Below the pieces are notes generated by a model. It ran no database searches, was not told the origin of the DNA, and was given only the letters and a program-made list of their open reading frames with translations. Below are positions 12,582-26,374 of a stretch of 64,000 nt of DNA, piece after piece (positions within the stretch are counted from its first letter, which is position 1; each line of letters opens with the position of its first letter). The DNA lies in NCBI GenBank assembly GCA_033964015.1, contig CM066914.1, positions 7,431,831-7,495,830 of the forward strand, written 5' to 3'. The stretch is from Scolanthus callimorphus (lineage: Eukaryota > Cnidaria > Anthozoa > Actiniaria > Edwardsiidae). Position numbers and translations under genes: made by a program.

Positions 12582-14265
12582 TATGGAACAGATTATAGAG
12601 AAATCAGAATATGATGGATTTGGTGGGTGATTTTTTATACCAGCAGGTCCTGATTTTATTTTTATACGCCCAAATGAATGTAAAAATTGTACAGATAATC
12701 TTCTCGTATGAACTTTATACTCGGCTGTTCTGGAGATCCCGTACAGTTTTCTAGTAGAAATCATAACAAAATGCTGGGCAATTTTGGAAATTTTATTATG
12801 TAGGTTCATTGGGGAAGATGCCTCAATTTTTATAGGAAAGTTTGTTGGGTGTTGTTTGACAAAGTTTGCAGGTAGCATCTTTCCGCTCAAAGAAATAGAA
12901 GAAGAAAACGGAACTGCATGAATGAGCACAGTTCAGGAGTGGACTAAATTTCAAGGAAGTTACTGAGAAAGGAAAATAATCTGTCAAATATGAATGGTAG
13001 CAGTCACAGTTTGTCCTAGTACCTCTGTCAAACTGCACCAACAAAAAGCTGGGTTCTATTTGAATATACATATATTTTTTTCAAGACTGTGCGATTTCTA
13101 CAATTTAACGAAATGACTTCGTGGTTTCTGGGAGGAAACGTCCTTGAGAACCTAGCAGTAGAGTTCGATTGTGGGCTTCCCTCTTGGCAGTCACATTCGT
13201 TTGTTAAATATTACACTTCGCAAAGGATTGGAAAAGGACTGTCCAGGTTTTAAGATGAACGTACATATGTGATGTTTCAAAATTCCAGCGCTGTAGAGCA
13301 GCATCCAGAATAACATGTAGAAAACAGTACGGACAAAAAATTTTGCAATGTTTTTAAGTAATATTTTATCATTTATCAAAAAGGCTCTGCTATAATACAG
13401 TTCTTTTCAATGAACTACCGCATAATTTTGATAACTCCTTTATAAGCAAATAAATGTTTTCATATACAGAGAAGTGATTTTGTATAAAGCAAATTTCATT
13501 GCCATTTTTATGAAGAAATGGTTACGTTCTTAACAGTGAACAATTTCAACGGCATTTATTTTTCATAAAAAAAGAATTTTACAAATACTTAGCTACATAT
13601 CTTTATAATATTTTGCACTTAGAATAGTTTCTTGGAAATCTGCATGGCTTACTGGAAGCATAATTTTTGGGGAGGCATTCATTTTTGCCATGGATCGCGT
13701 ATGAATTTGTGTTATTCGCGATGCAAAATTTCCCTGCTTTCATCTAAGCAACCCGACTAATAGATACATGTTCCAAAACACGGCAGAAATGTTCTCCCTC
13801 AAAGTTATCCTTCACGTCGAGAGAACAATATCAATAATATCCTATAACTTTCAATAATCTTTACTTTTAGATGTATCTGCCTTTTGTATAAACTATGTAA
13901 TGAACTTTGAAATTCCCAAATGATATTTCCAAGTAACAGATGTTTTATATCTAATTGTCAATTTTTTTCCCCATACAATCTCTGTTGTCAAAAACATACC
14001 AATATTAATAGTCGTATATCTCTCTCTTGCCTTTCATAATGTGTGGTCAATAAATGAATCGTTTTTCCATTACAATCTCACTGAATAATATAAGTATATT
14101 AACAAATTACTGATAAAGGTTCTATGTTTTTTTTTTTTGCCAACATGCATTATGTTTGACAGCAGCTGGTTTTGATAGTTATTTTTTTCGTTAGTTTTTT
14201 TATCGAAAAGGCTATCTTTCATATTATCTTTAATCAAGCGAATTACAAACGCTACAGAAAAAGAT

Positions 14266-14655
14266 CCGCATATAAGAACCTCGGAATTTAGGACCTTAAA
14301 TACTCTAAACTTTTAGAACCTGTTCAGCCAGCTAACGTTGACAAATGGGTTCTTATACAAAAAATCACTCCCAATCTTGTTGTTCAAAATTCTGGATATT
14401 TTAACCTAAGATGTATTTTGTCCTGTACGTGATTGTTTAGCAAACAAGGGAAGCTTTTTTATTGTAGAAAATGCAAGTAATAAACCATTATGTATTTAGT
14501 AGCGTTATATTTCAGCCAGGTCACATTATGACAATCTCTTGCTCTGAAAAATAAGAACCTAAGAACCTTATCACCCTTGACTGTGAAAAACTACCCTAAA
14601 ATGTAAGAACCTATTAAACCTGACCTCGAAAATTCTAGGTTCTTCTATGCGAGTA
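14266..14655. mobile_element. MITE with AAGAACCT inverted ends
   Basis: The left end CGCATATAAGAACCTCGGAA is matched in reverse complement by the right end around 14632-14655, about 24 bp with a few mismatches. The hexamer GAACCT and its complement also recur inside (for example 14318, 14347, 14555 and 14607). It is non-coding. Confidence 0.55.
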
Positions 14656-15109
14656 TTACTTTACTAATCATTTTGAAGGCTACTAAAAATGCAAAGAGCT
14701 TGGATTTAATTTTTATTTTTCGCTCAGTTATCTATAGCATGGAAAAGCAATATACAAGCGATTTCACGCTTGTTTTTTTTTTTCGCACAAAATACGGAAT
14801 TTGACATTCGTTTATGTAAAACCGCGATAAATTTTCTACATAATAAGGAACAATCAAAGTGCTAGTTCTGTGAACTAATTAATTGTAGGGCTTAAAAGCC
14901 TACAATATGTTTTCATATCAAAAGCCATCACTGATTTTCATTCAGACAAAATGCAAAGTATTTTTGTGAAAGTTGAGACATCAGAAAATAAAATATTTGC
15001 TGACAAGGTTGTGTGATTATCTTATGTGTTTTCATTGTTCAACCGATGTTCGTATTTTTTTCTATGTCATAAAGCCACAATAGACCGTTTTTGAGATATC
15101 CCTTTTTGA

Positions 15110-15228
15110 CACCTCGTTTGACGTCAACATTCGTTGTTTTCAGTTTTCAAAAGAATAACTACAAACTCTTCAATTTCTGGTCTATCAAAAACATTTCCAA
15201 AGAATACGTTTGACGTCAAACGAGGTGT
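15110..15228. repeat. Inverted repeat, CACCTCGTTTGACGTCAA arms
   Basis: The 18-bp motif near 15110 returns as its reverse complement at about 15210-15228. Each arm contains the internal palindrome TTGACGTCAA. This is probably a short foldback element. Confidence 0.7.
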
Positions 15229-15276
15229 ATAAGACATTGTTTGATATTTCGAGAAAGGTCTATAGGGGAGCTTTTA

Positions 15277-15563
15277 CAGCTGTTTTGAGTATTCTGCGAA
15301 CTCTCGAGATCGATTTCCAACCGTCAAACTGGTTTCTGGCTTCCGTCAATCAAACTTTGAAACTCTTTGGAGTACATAGAATTCAGTTATTTGCCATCCT
15401 AGTGAAATGCCCCAACACACAGCATCTTTTACTATCTTTTTCTAAACAAATGGCGTAACTTACGGTCGGCTAAGACTCACATTAGACCCGAGAGTTTGAT
15501 TGACGGAGCCAGATCGCCATTGGAAGTCGAACGCGAGAGTTCGCAGAGTACTCAAAACAGCTG
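15277..15563. repeat. Inverted repeat with ~75-bp arms
   Basis: Segment 15277-15358 (starting ACAGCTGTTTTGAGTA) recurs in reverse complement at 15487-15563 at roughly 85-90% identity by eye. It lies immediately next to the 15110-15228 repeat and may be part of the same composite insertion. Confidence 0.7.
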
Positions 15564-15683
15564 TAACGATGTGAAACTGGCGTATCAGAGTCGCCTTGTT
15601 TTTCGTTGGATTGTGCAGCGACTCCGTTACTGACAATTTTACTGATTTTACTTGTGCGAAAACCTTTATTGACAACGACAATG

Positions 15684-15832
15684 CATACCTGCCAACTCTC
15701 CCGGTTTACGCGGGAGACTCCCGGTTTTGAGTCAAATCTCCCGGTTTTTACCGTAAATCTCCCGGGAAATGAGCTCGCTCAGTCAATTTCTGCATTAAAA
15801 CTTCAAGATTTTAAGCGAGCAACGTTTTTTTT

Positions 15833-15863
<31 letters not shown>

Positions 15864-15932
15864 GTTGGGACGAGGTTATGACAAACTTTCCCCTAACTCC
15901 CGGTTTTCACTTGTCCAAGGTTGGCAGGTATG
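15684..15932. mobile_element. MITE with CATACCTGCCAAC ends and 6-7 bp target duplication
   Basis: The ends CATACCTGCCAAC and GTTGGCAGGTATG are exact complements. They are flanked by ACAATG on both sides (15678-15683 and 15933-15938), a likely target-site duplication. The interior contains repeated CTCCCGGTTT motifs and a T17/G20 homopolymer junction (15825-15862). Confidence 0.75.
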
Positions 15933-15937
15933 ACAAT

Positions 15938-15992
15938 GATCAACGGTATTGCTGGAACACCTAGGATCAACGGTATTGCTGGAACACCCAGT
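15938..15992 (+). repeat. Tandem duplication of 28 bp
   Basis: The segment beginning GATCAACGGTATTGCTGG occurs twice head to tail, directly after the 15684-15932 element. Confidence 0.85.
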
Positions 15993-17041
15993 CCTCCTTC
16001 CCCTCCGTCAATTGAATGGGCAGGGAGAGCGTGTTCTCTCGGCAAAGTGTTCCTTTGCATTTGATCGAGGGGGGAATACTAGGTGGTCTGCGTCGGCGAT
16101 TGAGATGTATGCCAAACGCCGTGTGGAGAACTGCTCGCCGTAGCAGAGGGGGTTAACGCTCGAAACTTCAGCAAAACACTTGTTGTCTACGGCGTTTAAG
16201 ATAAATCTCAACCTTTGCATTGGTTGTCACTGTTCACTAAAAAAGGAAGGTCACAGGGCCCTCCTTGGCTACACCTCTAAGTCATGAGAAAATGTTGTGA
16301 TGGATAGACCTTTCCACGGTTTCTTGATCTTTTAAAATCAGCAAGTTGACGAAAATCCATCCACACCACTGAAAAGAGCACAGTAAAAATGAGCAAATTT
16401 GACAAGTTTTGAGGCGAAATGTTGTAAATTGTCGGAGATACAAGCCCGTGAATTTGCGGAAATTTAGCCTACTGTCTCAAAAAACGATCTACTGTCTCAA
16501 AAAACGATTCCTCTCGTAAACAAACAGAGCTACGCAGGCTACGGAAATTTTTGTTTCGTTCGCGCGAAGCAAAAGTCCCCCCCCCCCCCCCTGTTCCAAG
16601 AAAATGGCTTTAAATTTCATAACTTCTCAGGGCTAAAACTTGGCAAATTTACTCATTGTCAGGTGCTCTTTTCAATAATGTGGAAACCGTGGTGGTGGTT
16701 ATAATCGTGTATTTCCATATTGAACTACTGTACTGATTTGTGCAGATTGCAAGCTATAAACATTAAATATACCTATAGCCCCCTGATTTTTATGTTGTTA
16801 CTGCGCTCCGTACAAGTGCTCGAGTACTTGAAAGCTGGGTATCTACTTCATCGCTGAATGCCATATAGTCGTCTTTAAATAGAACGAGGCATAATCAAAC
16901 AAAAAGACCATTCATATTCAAATAAGGCGGCTATTGTGACATTCAGCGATGAAGCATGGCGAAAGCTGGGAATGACAGACGGGAAGCGGTACGCCTGTGC
17001 CTGTGTCACGCGAGCGAATCCTGGGTTCTAGTAAGGACAAA

Positions 17042-20000
17042 ATGGTGGATGTGGAGAACGTCTCCGAGCTTTCTGCTGCAGAACTAATGCAAGAACTGAA
17101 AGATTTGGGACTACGAACAGGGCCAATAACCCCTACAACGAGGAAAATATTCGAGAGAAAGCTTTTGAGAGCTCGTGCTGAAAAAGGAATCACCGAAATA
17201 CAGGAAATAGGCACGAATACTGAGCCAGAAGAGGCGACGCAACAACAGACTTCGAATTCGGTCGATTTTGGCGGGATTTCAAATTTATCACAAAGCTCTG
17301 AATGTATTAACGACAGTCCATCTTGCTACTATGGAGTCTGCTTTAATTATGACAGTGTAGATGGATCTATATGCGGAGCCCCAGCAGTGTTTACTGACAG
17401 AATGCAAGCCTTGCAACTGTCAAAAAGCTGAAGCAATATGGTGCTAGGTTCAAAGCTTTTAAAACCAAAGCTGAAGCGGAGGAATTTTCGCTATCATTTA
17501 ACTCAAAAGCTTGTCCACCAGCTACACCTACAAGTAATACTTCAGGTCCTGCAGACCCTGTAAGTAATTTCAAAGCTCCAAAGCCACAAGAACTTGTAAA
17601 ATTACGAAAAATTATTGAACAGGGAAAGACACAAGAATTTATTGATCTTGTCATGGCAAATCCTAGGTATCTTGTAAGCTCAGGGGATACACCAACTATC
17701 TTACAAGAAGGTTTTCGTTATAATGGAATGCATGTTGCTGCTAAAGGAAACAAAAGGGAGATGTGTGAACTGATTGTAAACACTCTTGAGGGTGAACAGT
17801 TCTGGCAGAAATTTCTACAGAATGATAACAAGGAAGCCTCAGTTACTGTTCTCAATAACAAGCGCAAGTCATTCCTGGTAGATTTGTACTTGAACACTCC
17901 TGATAAAGGGGTAGGTATATTAGTGTCACTTGTTCTTTCTCCATTTGCCTTTGTCATGCAACACCATCTTAACCCTTTGCGACCTAAGATCCGATATATC
18001 GGATCTAAAAGTGTCTGCCTTATTTTGGCACAGCGGACTCTCCTTATTTTGTTTCCAGACTCCTCTCGACTTTATAAACATTCCACCATCTTGAATTTAT
18101 GATTTCCAGGCGTTTTTACTTGTATTTTTGCCAGTTTTTGACCGATTTTCTTCGAGTTTTTGAGTTCCACGTTTGCCGCGGATATGTAAAGGGCTTCTAT
18201 CGATGGCTTGATGCCGAACGCGCTACTCTGTGGACGATGTTCTCGCCCATTTCGCCGGTGAATTCGACGAAGGAGCCACTTCTGACATCGAGGGATTCGA
18301 AATCATGATTCTGAAGCCGAGGAAGTCTACGTAGAGCACCTGATTCTGTCGAGATTTCTGATGAAGACGAGGATAAAGATGATGATTCTCAAATTACAGT
18401 GGAGCAAAACACACGCTCAAACAACACATCGAACGATAAGTGGATTGTGTTCAAATGATCTGAACAGCCATTCTTCAGGATTCTGTAGTCTGTGACAAAA
18501 TTTACTGTTGCGTGACACACGACGTCACATACAAAATCTTGAATTATTCAGAATTGTGAGACTCTACTAGCCAAAACTGTATTTCAAAATGATCAGTACA
18601 AACTACTGTTCATTTCTATTAGTATTGCTGAATTTTGGTTTCAAATTTTTAGGACTTGTGATCATGTCAAACCGACAATTTTTTTGAACTGAACATCTGT
18701 TGCATTGCTTTGTTTCTTGTATCAAGGAACCTGTGTTCAAGTAATTAGGTACGAGCACTGATAGAGACTGGTCAGTCGCCCTAGGAACTCAACTTTAAGT
18801 ACATGGGTTATTTGTACTATTTAGAATCTAGTTTGAAAATGTCTTTTAGGACATTGTCCCTACTCCCCCTAATTTTTTTCAGTCTTTTGTATTCATTAGT
18901 TTTCAGTGTTGTCACTCATATGTCTTTTATATTTTGCCTAGAACTATGAAACCCCACTTCACTTTGCTTGTAAGTTTGGTCATTGATGTAGTGGAGTTCC
19001 TGGTTAGTCATCCATTGACAAATATCATGCCATCCAACAAGTATGGAGAGACCCCAGAACAGGTATTAATGCACTCATATTATATTGTTGTCAACGTTTG
19101 TAAGAAGGAATTAACACATATGGCTAGTTATCCAGCCTATTTGTATGGTCTAGAGACTAGTAATGTCCAACCTTAACTAGTCCATTAGAGCCATTCTCTA
19201 AAATACCAGTCACATATAAAGGTATATTATTAAGGATATTAGATATTATTTCATGTAAATAGGTTGATCTCTTGGTAATTGACAAGTTTTTACATCATAT
19301 CACGAAAGAGTAAGCAATATAATAAGAAAAGCAGTGAATAAAACAATATCAATTTCTTAACTTGTAATAATTTGTTTATCACACATTTTATGTGAATTTT
19401 GTAACAAAAAATTGTCACCCTGTAGAATTCCTTGGAGTGTTATTGTCTCACTGATATGGTTTATTCACAGCTTTATCTCACTGATATTGATCCTGAATGT
19501 GTAATAGAGCCAAATATATTACCTTGCCTATTTACCAAATTTCACTTCAATATCAAACTACGGTGTCTTAGACATTCTAGTAGCGGAGCTCCTTAGTGAC
19601 CGAAGCCCACAGGGCGAAGCACCATAGGTATCACAGTATACAATAGCTCAAAGTAGAACTAAGATACATGTAATATGATTGACTTTGTTTTTCATGGTTC
19701 AGCAGTATATTCCCATGGGCTCGTCCGTGTTTGTCTGTCTGCCCAGTATACCACAGGCAACCCAAAACCATCTCTCATTTTGGCAGGCAAATACTGCACG
19801 CCTGGGAAAAAAATGTAACCGGGAGCTCCACTTTTAGCCAGTGGCTAAATCTTTATATTATCATTCTAGGCATCCTAGTGCCATAGCGAGCTGTGATGTA
19901 TGCAGGGTGCACTTTCCCCAAATGCTATATCTCTTTCAGTAGTACAAAATAAAGCATTGCAAAAAACAACAAGTCTTGATGACACTTTTCTGTCTGTACT

Positions 20001-23000
20001 GAACAGAGCTGTGCCACATCTATTTGGAGTAAATCGAAGCAGAGCCAAAAATAATCTTGTGTTTACTAATGCTGTTCACAGATCGCATGTTCTAGGTGCA
20101 GTTCCCAGAATAGCACGATAATGCTGAAGGACAAAATCAGGCATTTACTACAAGGTACATGCAATGAAACTTTAATCATCCAATGAGAATGCAAAGAAAA
20201 ACCAGGCAAAGTGACTCTTGTTTTATTGGGTCACATAAAAACGCACATTGTAGTATGTTCTTTGCCTACTGATTGGTTGGTTGTTGAATGATTGCCATCT
20301 CTGATTGGCCAAGTGTATTTACTTTGCATTAAATTTCCGACACTCATCTGAAATCCACTCTTTAACACTTTGAACATTTTCCAGATAACTGTTATGTACC
20401 TGTGTTTGGATCAGAAGACAACTCTACCCCTCCCAGACTAGGGGAACCATGGTCACCTATCATGTCGCCTCACGACAGGAGGCTGACGTCCTTCCCATCC
20501 CCAGGTGTCCAAAGCCCTCAGGAAGGTGTGCGTGCATATGCTGGTCCTATGTCTCCTTCTGAGGTATGTGTGTTGGCCTCCCCTACTGGTATATTATCAT
20601 CAAGTCTAGTGGCTCTCACAGAAATTAGACTTTGTAGGGCTCAAAATTTAGATTCGTATCCACTTGCCTTGCAAGGTAAATTCCCTCTGCTAAGGGTATC
20701 CATCATTTCTGGAATTGCACATTTTTGATCTAATACAGACATAGAATGAGAAAATACCTAGCTGTGCACCATGCATGGCCAAGATTTTAGAGGGTTTTCA
20801 TGAGGATAGAATGCATTTTAGCTTATGTTGTCGAAATCTAAACAAATGTTATGAAGCATGGGTAAAAGAAGGTTTTCATCTGGTAAGCTGTGAAGTCTTT
20901 TGTCAACCAAACGAAATAAAAAATGTACTTTAGGCTGCTGAGTTTCACCGGCTGTGGAAGACCCCACCATCCACACCAGAGGAGCGAAAGAGATACTCGA
21001 ATATCAGGAGAGGCGACTCAACAAGAGGAATGGAACGAATTGGCAGGTAAAGCATTGCCCTGGTTAACCCCTGGTTCTTCAAACTGGATAAAAGTAAGAA
21101 TTTTAGTCACTGCTCAATGTTTGAGGTTGAAACACTTCTCTTAATGTGGCCAATAAAGCAGATTTCATGTCTGCACTGTAACAGTATTGTCCGTGCCAAG
21201 CCAAAGCACTTTTATTGGTTAATCAGTAATTTCGCATGACGTGATTGGCTGAATGTTCATGTGAAAGCGAGGTTCTGTGCCATGCCATGACCATGCTACC
21301 CTCATACGAGATCTGCTCTTGACCGTGTTGACCTGGTCCTGTTTTAGAACAGTCTCTTGAAAAAGTATACCCCTAGCATGTCCTATGCTAGCCTGCAGTT
21401 TGAAGCAGATTTTAGATAATAATAGGGTGGCTTAGCAAATGTTTGCGTAAAATTGCCACACGTCCCCTCTCCTCTCCCATTGGGTTTGCTCCTCTCTTGG
21501 TATTATCAATGTTTAGAGGCTTTTCAGATTTTGATTACAGATACAAACCAACAGTTGAATTTCTTGCTTTACAGGAACCTAGCTCACGAGAAAGGAATTG
21601 CCTGGACAGAGTTTTGGAATTTCCTTGGCAGTTTTGCAGACTTGGCAAAACCCTCTGGCCTTGATAAACTAGAGGAGTATTTCAAAAAGCGAAAACGTAC
21701 AATGTTATCGTCGGACACAGCCAGCGTAACCTCTCCCTCGAGCAATACCCCCGTGTCTCCCCTCCCTGGGGGCGACCAAATCCTCAAGACTCCTGCAAGC
21801 GGAAGGAGCGACGTTTTCGTTAGTCGTGTAGACGGCGATTCTCCTTTCGAAAATTCCAGAGAACGACGGGTAGTAGGCAACCAAGTCTCGCCTACTTTTC
21901 AAGATGTCGATATGAGTGATACGTCTTCTCGGTCTGAATTAGGGAATACAAAAGTTCCTTTATCGTCAGAAAGCTCTCCAAAAGATGAGTGTACACTGTC
22001 ATCGGGTGACACGGAAGAACGGGACTCGGTTAATAAGGTTGTATTGGATCTGCAGAAACTGTTTATTACAAACGAAAATCCATCTGATATAAGTCATATT
22101 ATACCACTCTCGGCGGAAACACCAGAAGCTAAGAGTGCGGTAAAACAAGGGACTGGTCACTCATCAGAGAAAAACTTTTCTGCGTGTAAAAAGATCCTGT
22201 TTGGGGAACTTATATCTCCAGGAGACCCAAGAACAGACTCGGAAAATAGTACAGAAATATCTAAGACTGAAGAGCCATTACCCCAACTGAGCTCTCAGGA
22301 AACAAAAAAACATTCGCTGAAAAATGCACGCAAATGTTTCACACTGTAACGTCACCACAAGAGCAAGAACGCGCTTCGATGGATGAGGAATTCCTGATAG
22401 ATGGGATAAAGAACCTCAGAATTAGAAACGAGCTCACCTCTTCGAGTGATTCTGATTTGTTGAACAAGGGAGACGATTTGAGTAGTACGGATTCAACAGA
22501 TGCAGGCAAAAAGTGGTTTGCTAAGGGAGAGGCTGTTTCCTGTGCGTAATGGACTTGGAGCTGTGCGCAGTGCATCGTTCGGCTTGCAACATAGGAACAG
22601 GGCAACGGCATGAATATTTTCATCGTCGGGTAAGTATATTATAACAAAGGGCTAAAAATAAGAGCCAGTCATCGGACAAAATTGATAGTTGACCGGTCAA
22701 ATATTTTTTTGGCCGAACATTTTCACCGACCACATTTTTGAACACGAGTCTTCATCTCTTGTGCATATATGCCGTTTCCGGGATACGTTATCACTGGGAA
22801 AAGCAACAAAGCTTGGTGCGCTAGGGAATATGGGAATATGTCCGCAATCCTGTTAGCCGTTACTTTTTAGCCCCGTAAAGAATGCTTGAGTGTTATAACC
22901 GAAGGCCGAAAGCTTTCTCGTATTATTACAGTGGCGACGAAAGAGCTTTTTGGGTCGCTTACGGTGTCTCGTACGGAGATTGTAATTGGTAGATTGTAAA

Positions 23001-24412
23001 TGCATAGCAATAATGCGTTAGAAATTTATAAAACTTTGGCATCATGGTGCAACCGAATTGTAGTCTTCCCATTTGGTTTGCTGAATACCCCAGGCAAGTT
23101 CATAATTATTTTGTATTGTTATAGCTATAATACACTAAAAATTAGTAAATTTTGCATTATTGTGTGTCCTGATTAGCAGTCGTCCCATTTGGTTTATTGA
23201 AGTCCCCAGATAAATTTACAGTGATTTTACATTATCAACAGCGTGCATTCCATAACTCAATTCATCGTGTTAACATCTCTAAATGTGAAAAGTTGTTTTC
23301 TTTTTCTCTTTTAGGTGCCAACCAAGCAAGCTGGACATAGACGTGCTGCGAGCTGTCGGTAACGCCAAGATCGAGCGTGACAGATATCCCCTTGTCACGA
23401 AGTGGCGTGAAACCGTCATGTCTTACTCAACCAAAGTCAGAGACAGGTAATTTGTGCAATACGTTACACAAGCAGCTGGTTAAATCAGAAAATCTGAATA
23501 GCAAAAACTGACTCTATTCTGGTGCTTCTCGAGAGCCTTTACGTGATTGGATGTACAGAACACACCCTTCTATTGTTTCCTGATTCTATTGTGTGGCCCT
23601 CTGTTGCTATGGAATGTTGGTGTCAATCCAGTAGGCTTAGATCTTCGGAGAGCTGGAACATTCATCAAATACTTCCCAATAACGTCGATCTATCGACGTT
23701 TGTTGCTACGTGGCGTTGTTTCTAGATGACGGGCTTCCTGTGGTAGATGCGCGTGCACCAAAAAGGGCGGGAAAACAGTTTCGTTTGAAAACTTGTTAGT
23801 AGTTTTGCGGCTTGTATTACACTAAAGAAACGGCGCTTAAACTCGTAAATGTTTCAAGTCGTATTGCAAACGTTTCTGATAATATGCCTTGCTCGCGCTC
23901 GTCGCTGCGCGACTCGTGCGATATCGCTTTTTTCGTGCTATATTCTTAGCGGAATCTGGAGCTTCGAATAATCCTATAAAACACTATCGTTTACATAATA
24001 AATTAAGCTATGTCTCTCACACAATGAAAATCCAGAATTTTGATCATTACAAAGATTGGTGAAAATGTTTGTATAACAACCTGTTTTTCACTGTCAAGCT
24101 GAACAGGTTATACTTTAATAATTTCAGCCTGTGGGTTCTTTAATCTTAAGAGCCCATATTCTATTAGCTCATGTCACAAATCCATGTCATGAATGTCGGT
24201 AGACACTGTTCTTTGAGATGTAATTTGAGACGGTTTATTTTGGAAAACCCATTTCAGCTTCCCTTGTGACTGTAGCAGCTGCATCTCTAACGTTTTTTAA
24301 CGATTTTTTCGATCTTTCATTGCTGTATTTTATTTCTCTTTTCAGTTGGCCGAGCCCTGGGTCGCCACGTTACCGAATACGACACCGATCTCTACCAACA
24401 TGGAGCTACTGA
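17042..24412 (+). CDS. ANKLE2: ANKLE2-like LEM/ankyrin protein, 8 exons with frame breaks
   Basis: In animals ANKLE2 is an ER/nuclear-envelope protein that binds BAF and coordinates VRK1 and PP2A for nuclear reassembly after mitosis. Exons recognised: 17042-17910, 18942-19062, 20082-20154, 20385-20563, 20934-21046, 21575-22629, 23315-23446 and 24346-24412 (stop TGA). The start has a LEM domain (LSAAELMQELKDLGLRTGPI), then a YYGVC motif, an RFKAF segment, NPRYLVSSGD with FRYNGMHVAAK, the ankyrin-like ETPLHFACKFG, GEPWSP, FHRLWKTPP, WTEFWNFLGSF and a C-terminal PSKLDIDVLRA. The frame breaks near 17411-17413 (one base short), 18984, about 22330 and about 22540-22610. Splice phases agree elsewhere. 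The order and spacing match ANKLE2 from end to end. The breaks are probably assembly indels, though a decaying copy is possible. No N-terminal membrane segment is visible before the LEM domain, as far as this start allows. Confidence 0.85.
17969..18480 (+). mobile_element. piggyBac-like remnant in ANKLE2 intron 1
   Basis: TTAA followed directly by CCCTTTGCG at 17969-17981 is the classic target site and terminus of piggyBac transposons. It is followed by the palindrome GATCCGATATATCGGATC. Further on, a broken frame near 18230-18420 gives an acidic peptide (DVLAHFAGEFDEG, then Asp/Glu-rich) like the N-terminus of piggyBac transposases. The catalytic domain and a matching right end are missing, so this is a fragment. 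Confidence 0.5.
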
Positions 24413-26374
24413 ACACGGTATTTACGGGTTGCTAAGCAACAGAAGCTAACACAATCTAGTCCCCAAAAACTCGTAAATAATATAGGCAGCGAATTAGAAA
24501 AATATCCGTACTTAAGGCTGCGTTGTGTTTTATTACATTGAAAGTATAATTAATTGTGTCTGGTAGCTGAAAAATTGTCTGTAATTAAAAAGACAAGCTA
24601 ATCTCTCTGGACAGGCCGGTGAGTCAACAGTCGATGTCAAGGTTTTTTTTACATTCTTTCGAGAACCATATCGAAACCATGGCAACCTCAGCGGTATCAG
24701 ACGTGTGATTTTTATTCGTGTTGGGTTGAAATAATGTTTCGAATTCAGCAATGATTGTATTAAACCTATAGTGTGAAGTATTTAATCGTTTAAGGAAAAA
24801 TACATACTTCCTGGCCCGTCTCGGCTAGTTTGCCATTCGCGGTGCCGGGATTTCACCACTAACTAGCAATATAAATCAAATATAGTTAAATTTCAAGAAA
24901 GCCTTTTGCACTTGATTGATGGTGTAAAGTCTTATTTTCAAGAAAAGTTGCTTTTTCCATTCACTTTTAGTGTAACAGCCGTGCATTTTATTCCCTGGAA
25001 ACCGAAGAAATTAACATTTTCGAGCGTGGCGGCAACATTTTAGGCAAGGTGCGCGAACGGGCAGAGGAGTTACAGCCTCTTGTCCCCAGCGGGTATGGAC
25101 CTCATAGATTCCTCCTTTCTTGGTGTTATTCTTTGGTAGTACAGATTCCTCTTTTCTTGGAGTTATTCTTTGCTAGTATAACAATATACTGTTCGCGGTA
25201 CTGCTGCTAATATTCAACTTACGGTGATTTTGTTTCTTGTGGTTGTTGGGGAGGGAGGGACCTTGGAACCTTTGGTCTTCTCAGATCCTATATTTTAACA
25301 TGATATTGGACGTGTATTTACTGGCGGAAAGTTATGAAATAATCCGTCGCTGTATGGAAGCGCGATAAAATGTTTCAACTCATGGTTCTGCTACCTACGA
25401 ACGCTTTCAAATACAAAAAAATTACCAGTAGGATTTCCATTTTTCTTTTTAGTTCTAAAATATTCATATTATGTACTCTGTACACGATCTTGCATAAAGT
25501 TGTTTATGTCCATTTCTATGATATTTCTAGTAGTAGCAAATGTCGCAAAATAGTATTTTTGATTGCTTTAAAATTAAACAAGAACTATCAATTTAGAGAT
25601 CCATGCCCATGTACACACACACCTTAACATGACACTCTAATAAAATGTGTAATGTATTTAGTAATTATTACAGTACAAAAAATCGGGAAAAAGAGTCACA
25701 GCACACAGCACATTTTGAGTTGTTGAGACCGACTAAACCTTCTCATATCCTAGCCTACCCCGACGGTACTTGTCACAAAGGAAAGGGGGTCAGGGGGATG
25801 TTTGTGTAAATTGCCCATGAGGCACTGCTTCGCCGCCATTATCGATCAAAAAAAGCTTGTTTTGTCAGTAGCGAATTTTACCGTACAACGCGAGAAAAAT
25901 GCGTAATACAGTGGTACCTCTATTAAGCGGCCACCCTCGGACCGAGCCAAGTGGCCGTTTATTAGAGGTTGGCCGCTGAATGGAGGTATGTTAATACAGT
26001 ACTTGAGTGACAATACATTATTTTGGGACTTTGAAAGTCTTGTAAACAAAGCAATGCATTATGGGTTGGTTGCGTTGGCCCCTTCAAGGGTTTACAATTC
26101 TGGTCTGTATTATATCTCATTACGGAAAGCTTTGTTTTTGGTGCTCGAGGTACTCTATTCCATTGTCTCGTTCTAAGGTCTTTGTTCGTGGCTGTTGTTC
26201 CATTGTTGTTATGCCTCTTGTGCTCCGTTACACCAAGAAAGTGCCCTCTCATGTCGAATTTGAACATGTTCAAAGTGAATGGGATTGACTGGGAAATTAC
26301 GACCAAACGTGCGTGAGTAAACACTCTTAACATATGTTTGATCTCTGCTTTAGATCTCTTATATGACGCGATTT
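24413..26374. other. Intergenic region, ANKLE2 3' flank to GPCR 3' flank
   Basis: The two genes converge here. Apart from the small foldback element at 25909-25990 I see no gene, RNA or strong repeat. Confidence 0.5.
25909..25990. mobile_element. Short MITE, GTACCTCTATTAAGCGGCC ends
   Basis: GGTACCTCTATTAAGCGGCC at the left and GGCCGCTGAATGGAGGTAT at the right are near-complementary. An internal copy, TGGCCGTTTATTAGAGGTTGG, lies between them. The design resembles the mariner-type element at 10736 (Tc1/mariner-like ends with repeated subterminal motif). Confidence 0.6.

Larger units (their letters stand above)
12582..17041. other. Intergenic region between the phosphatase and ANKLE2-like genes
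   Basis: It presumably starts with the phosphatase 3' UTR. An AATAAA at 14049 is one of several possible polyadenylation signals and none is decisive. The rest is AT-rich DNA with the foldback elements listed separately (14266, 15110, 15277 and 15684) and no gene I can support. Confidence 0.5.

Noticed and set aside
16140..16175. GTTAACGCTCGAAACTTCAGC, like a retroelement 3' tail
   Set aside because: Too short and without coding sequence nearby to call an element.
18350..18400. CTGATGA near 18358 as a hammerhead start
   Set aside because: No stem II or GAAAC follows; it is part of the piggyBac-like acidic coding remnant.
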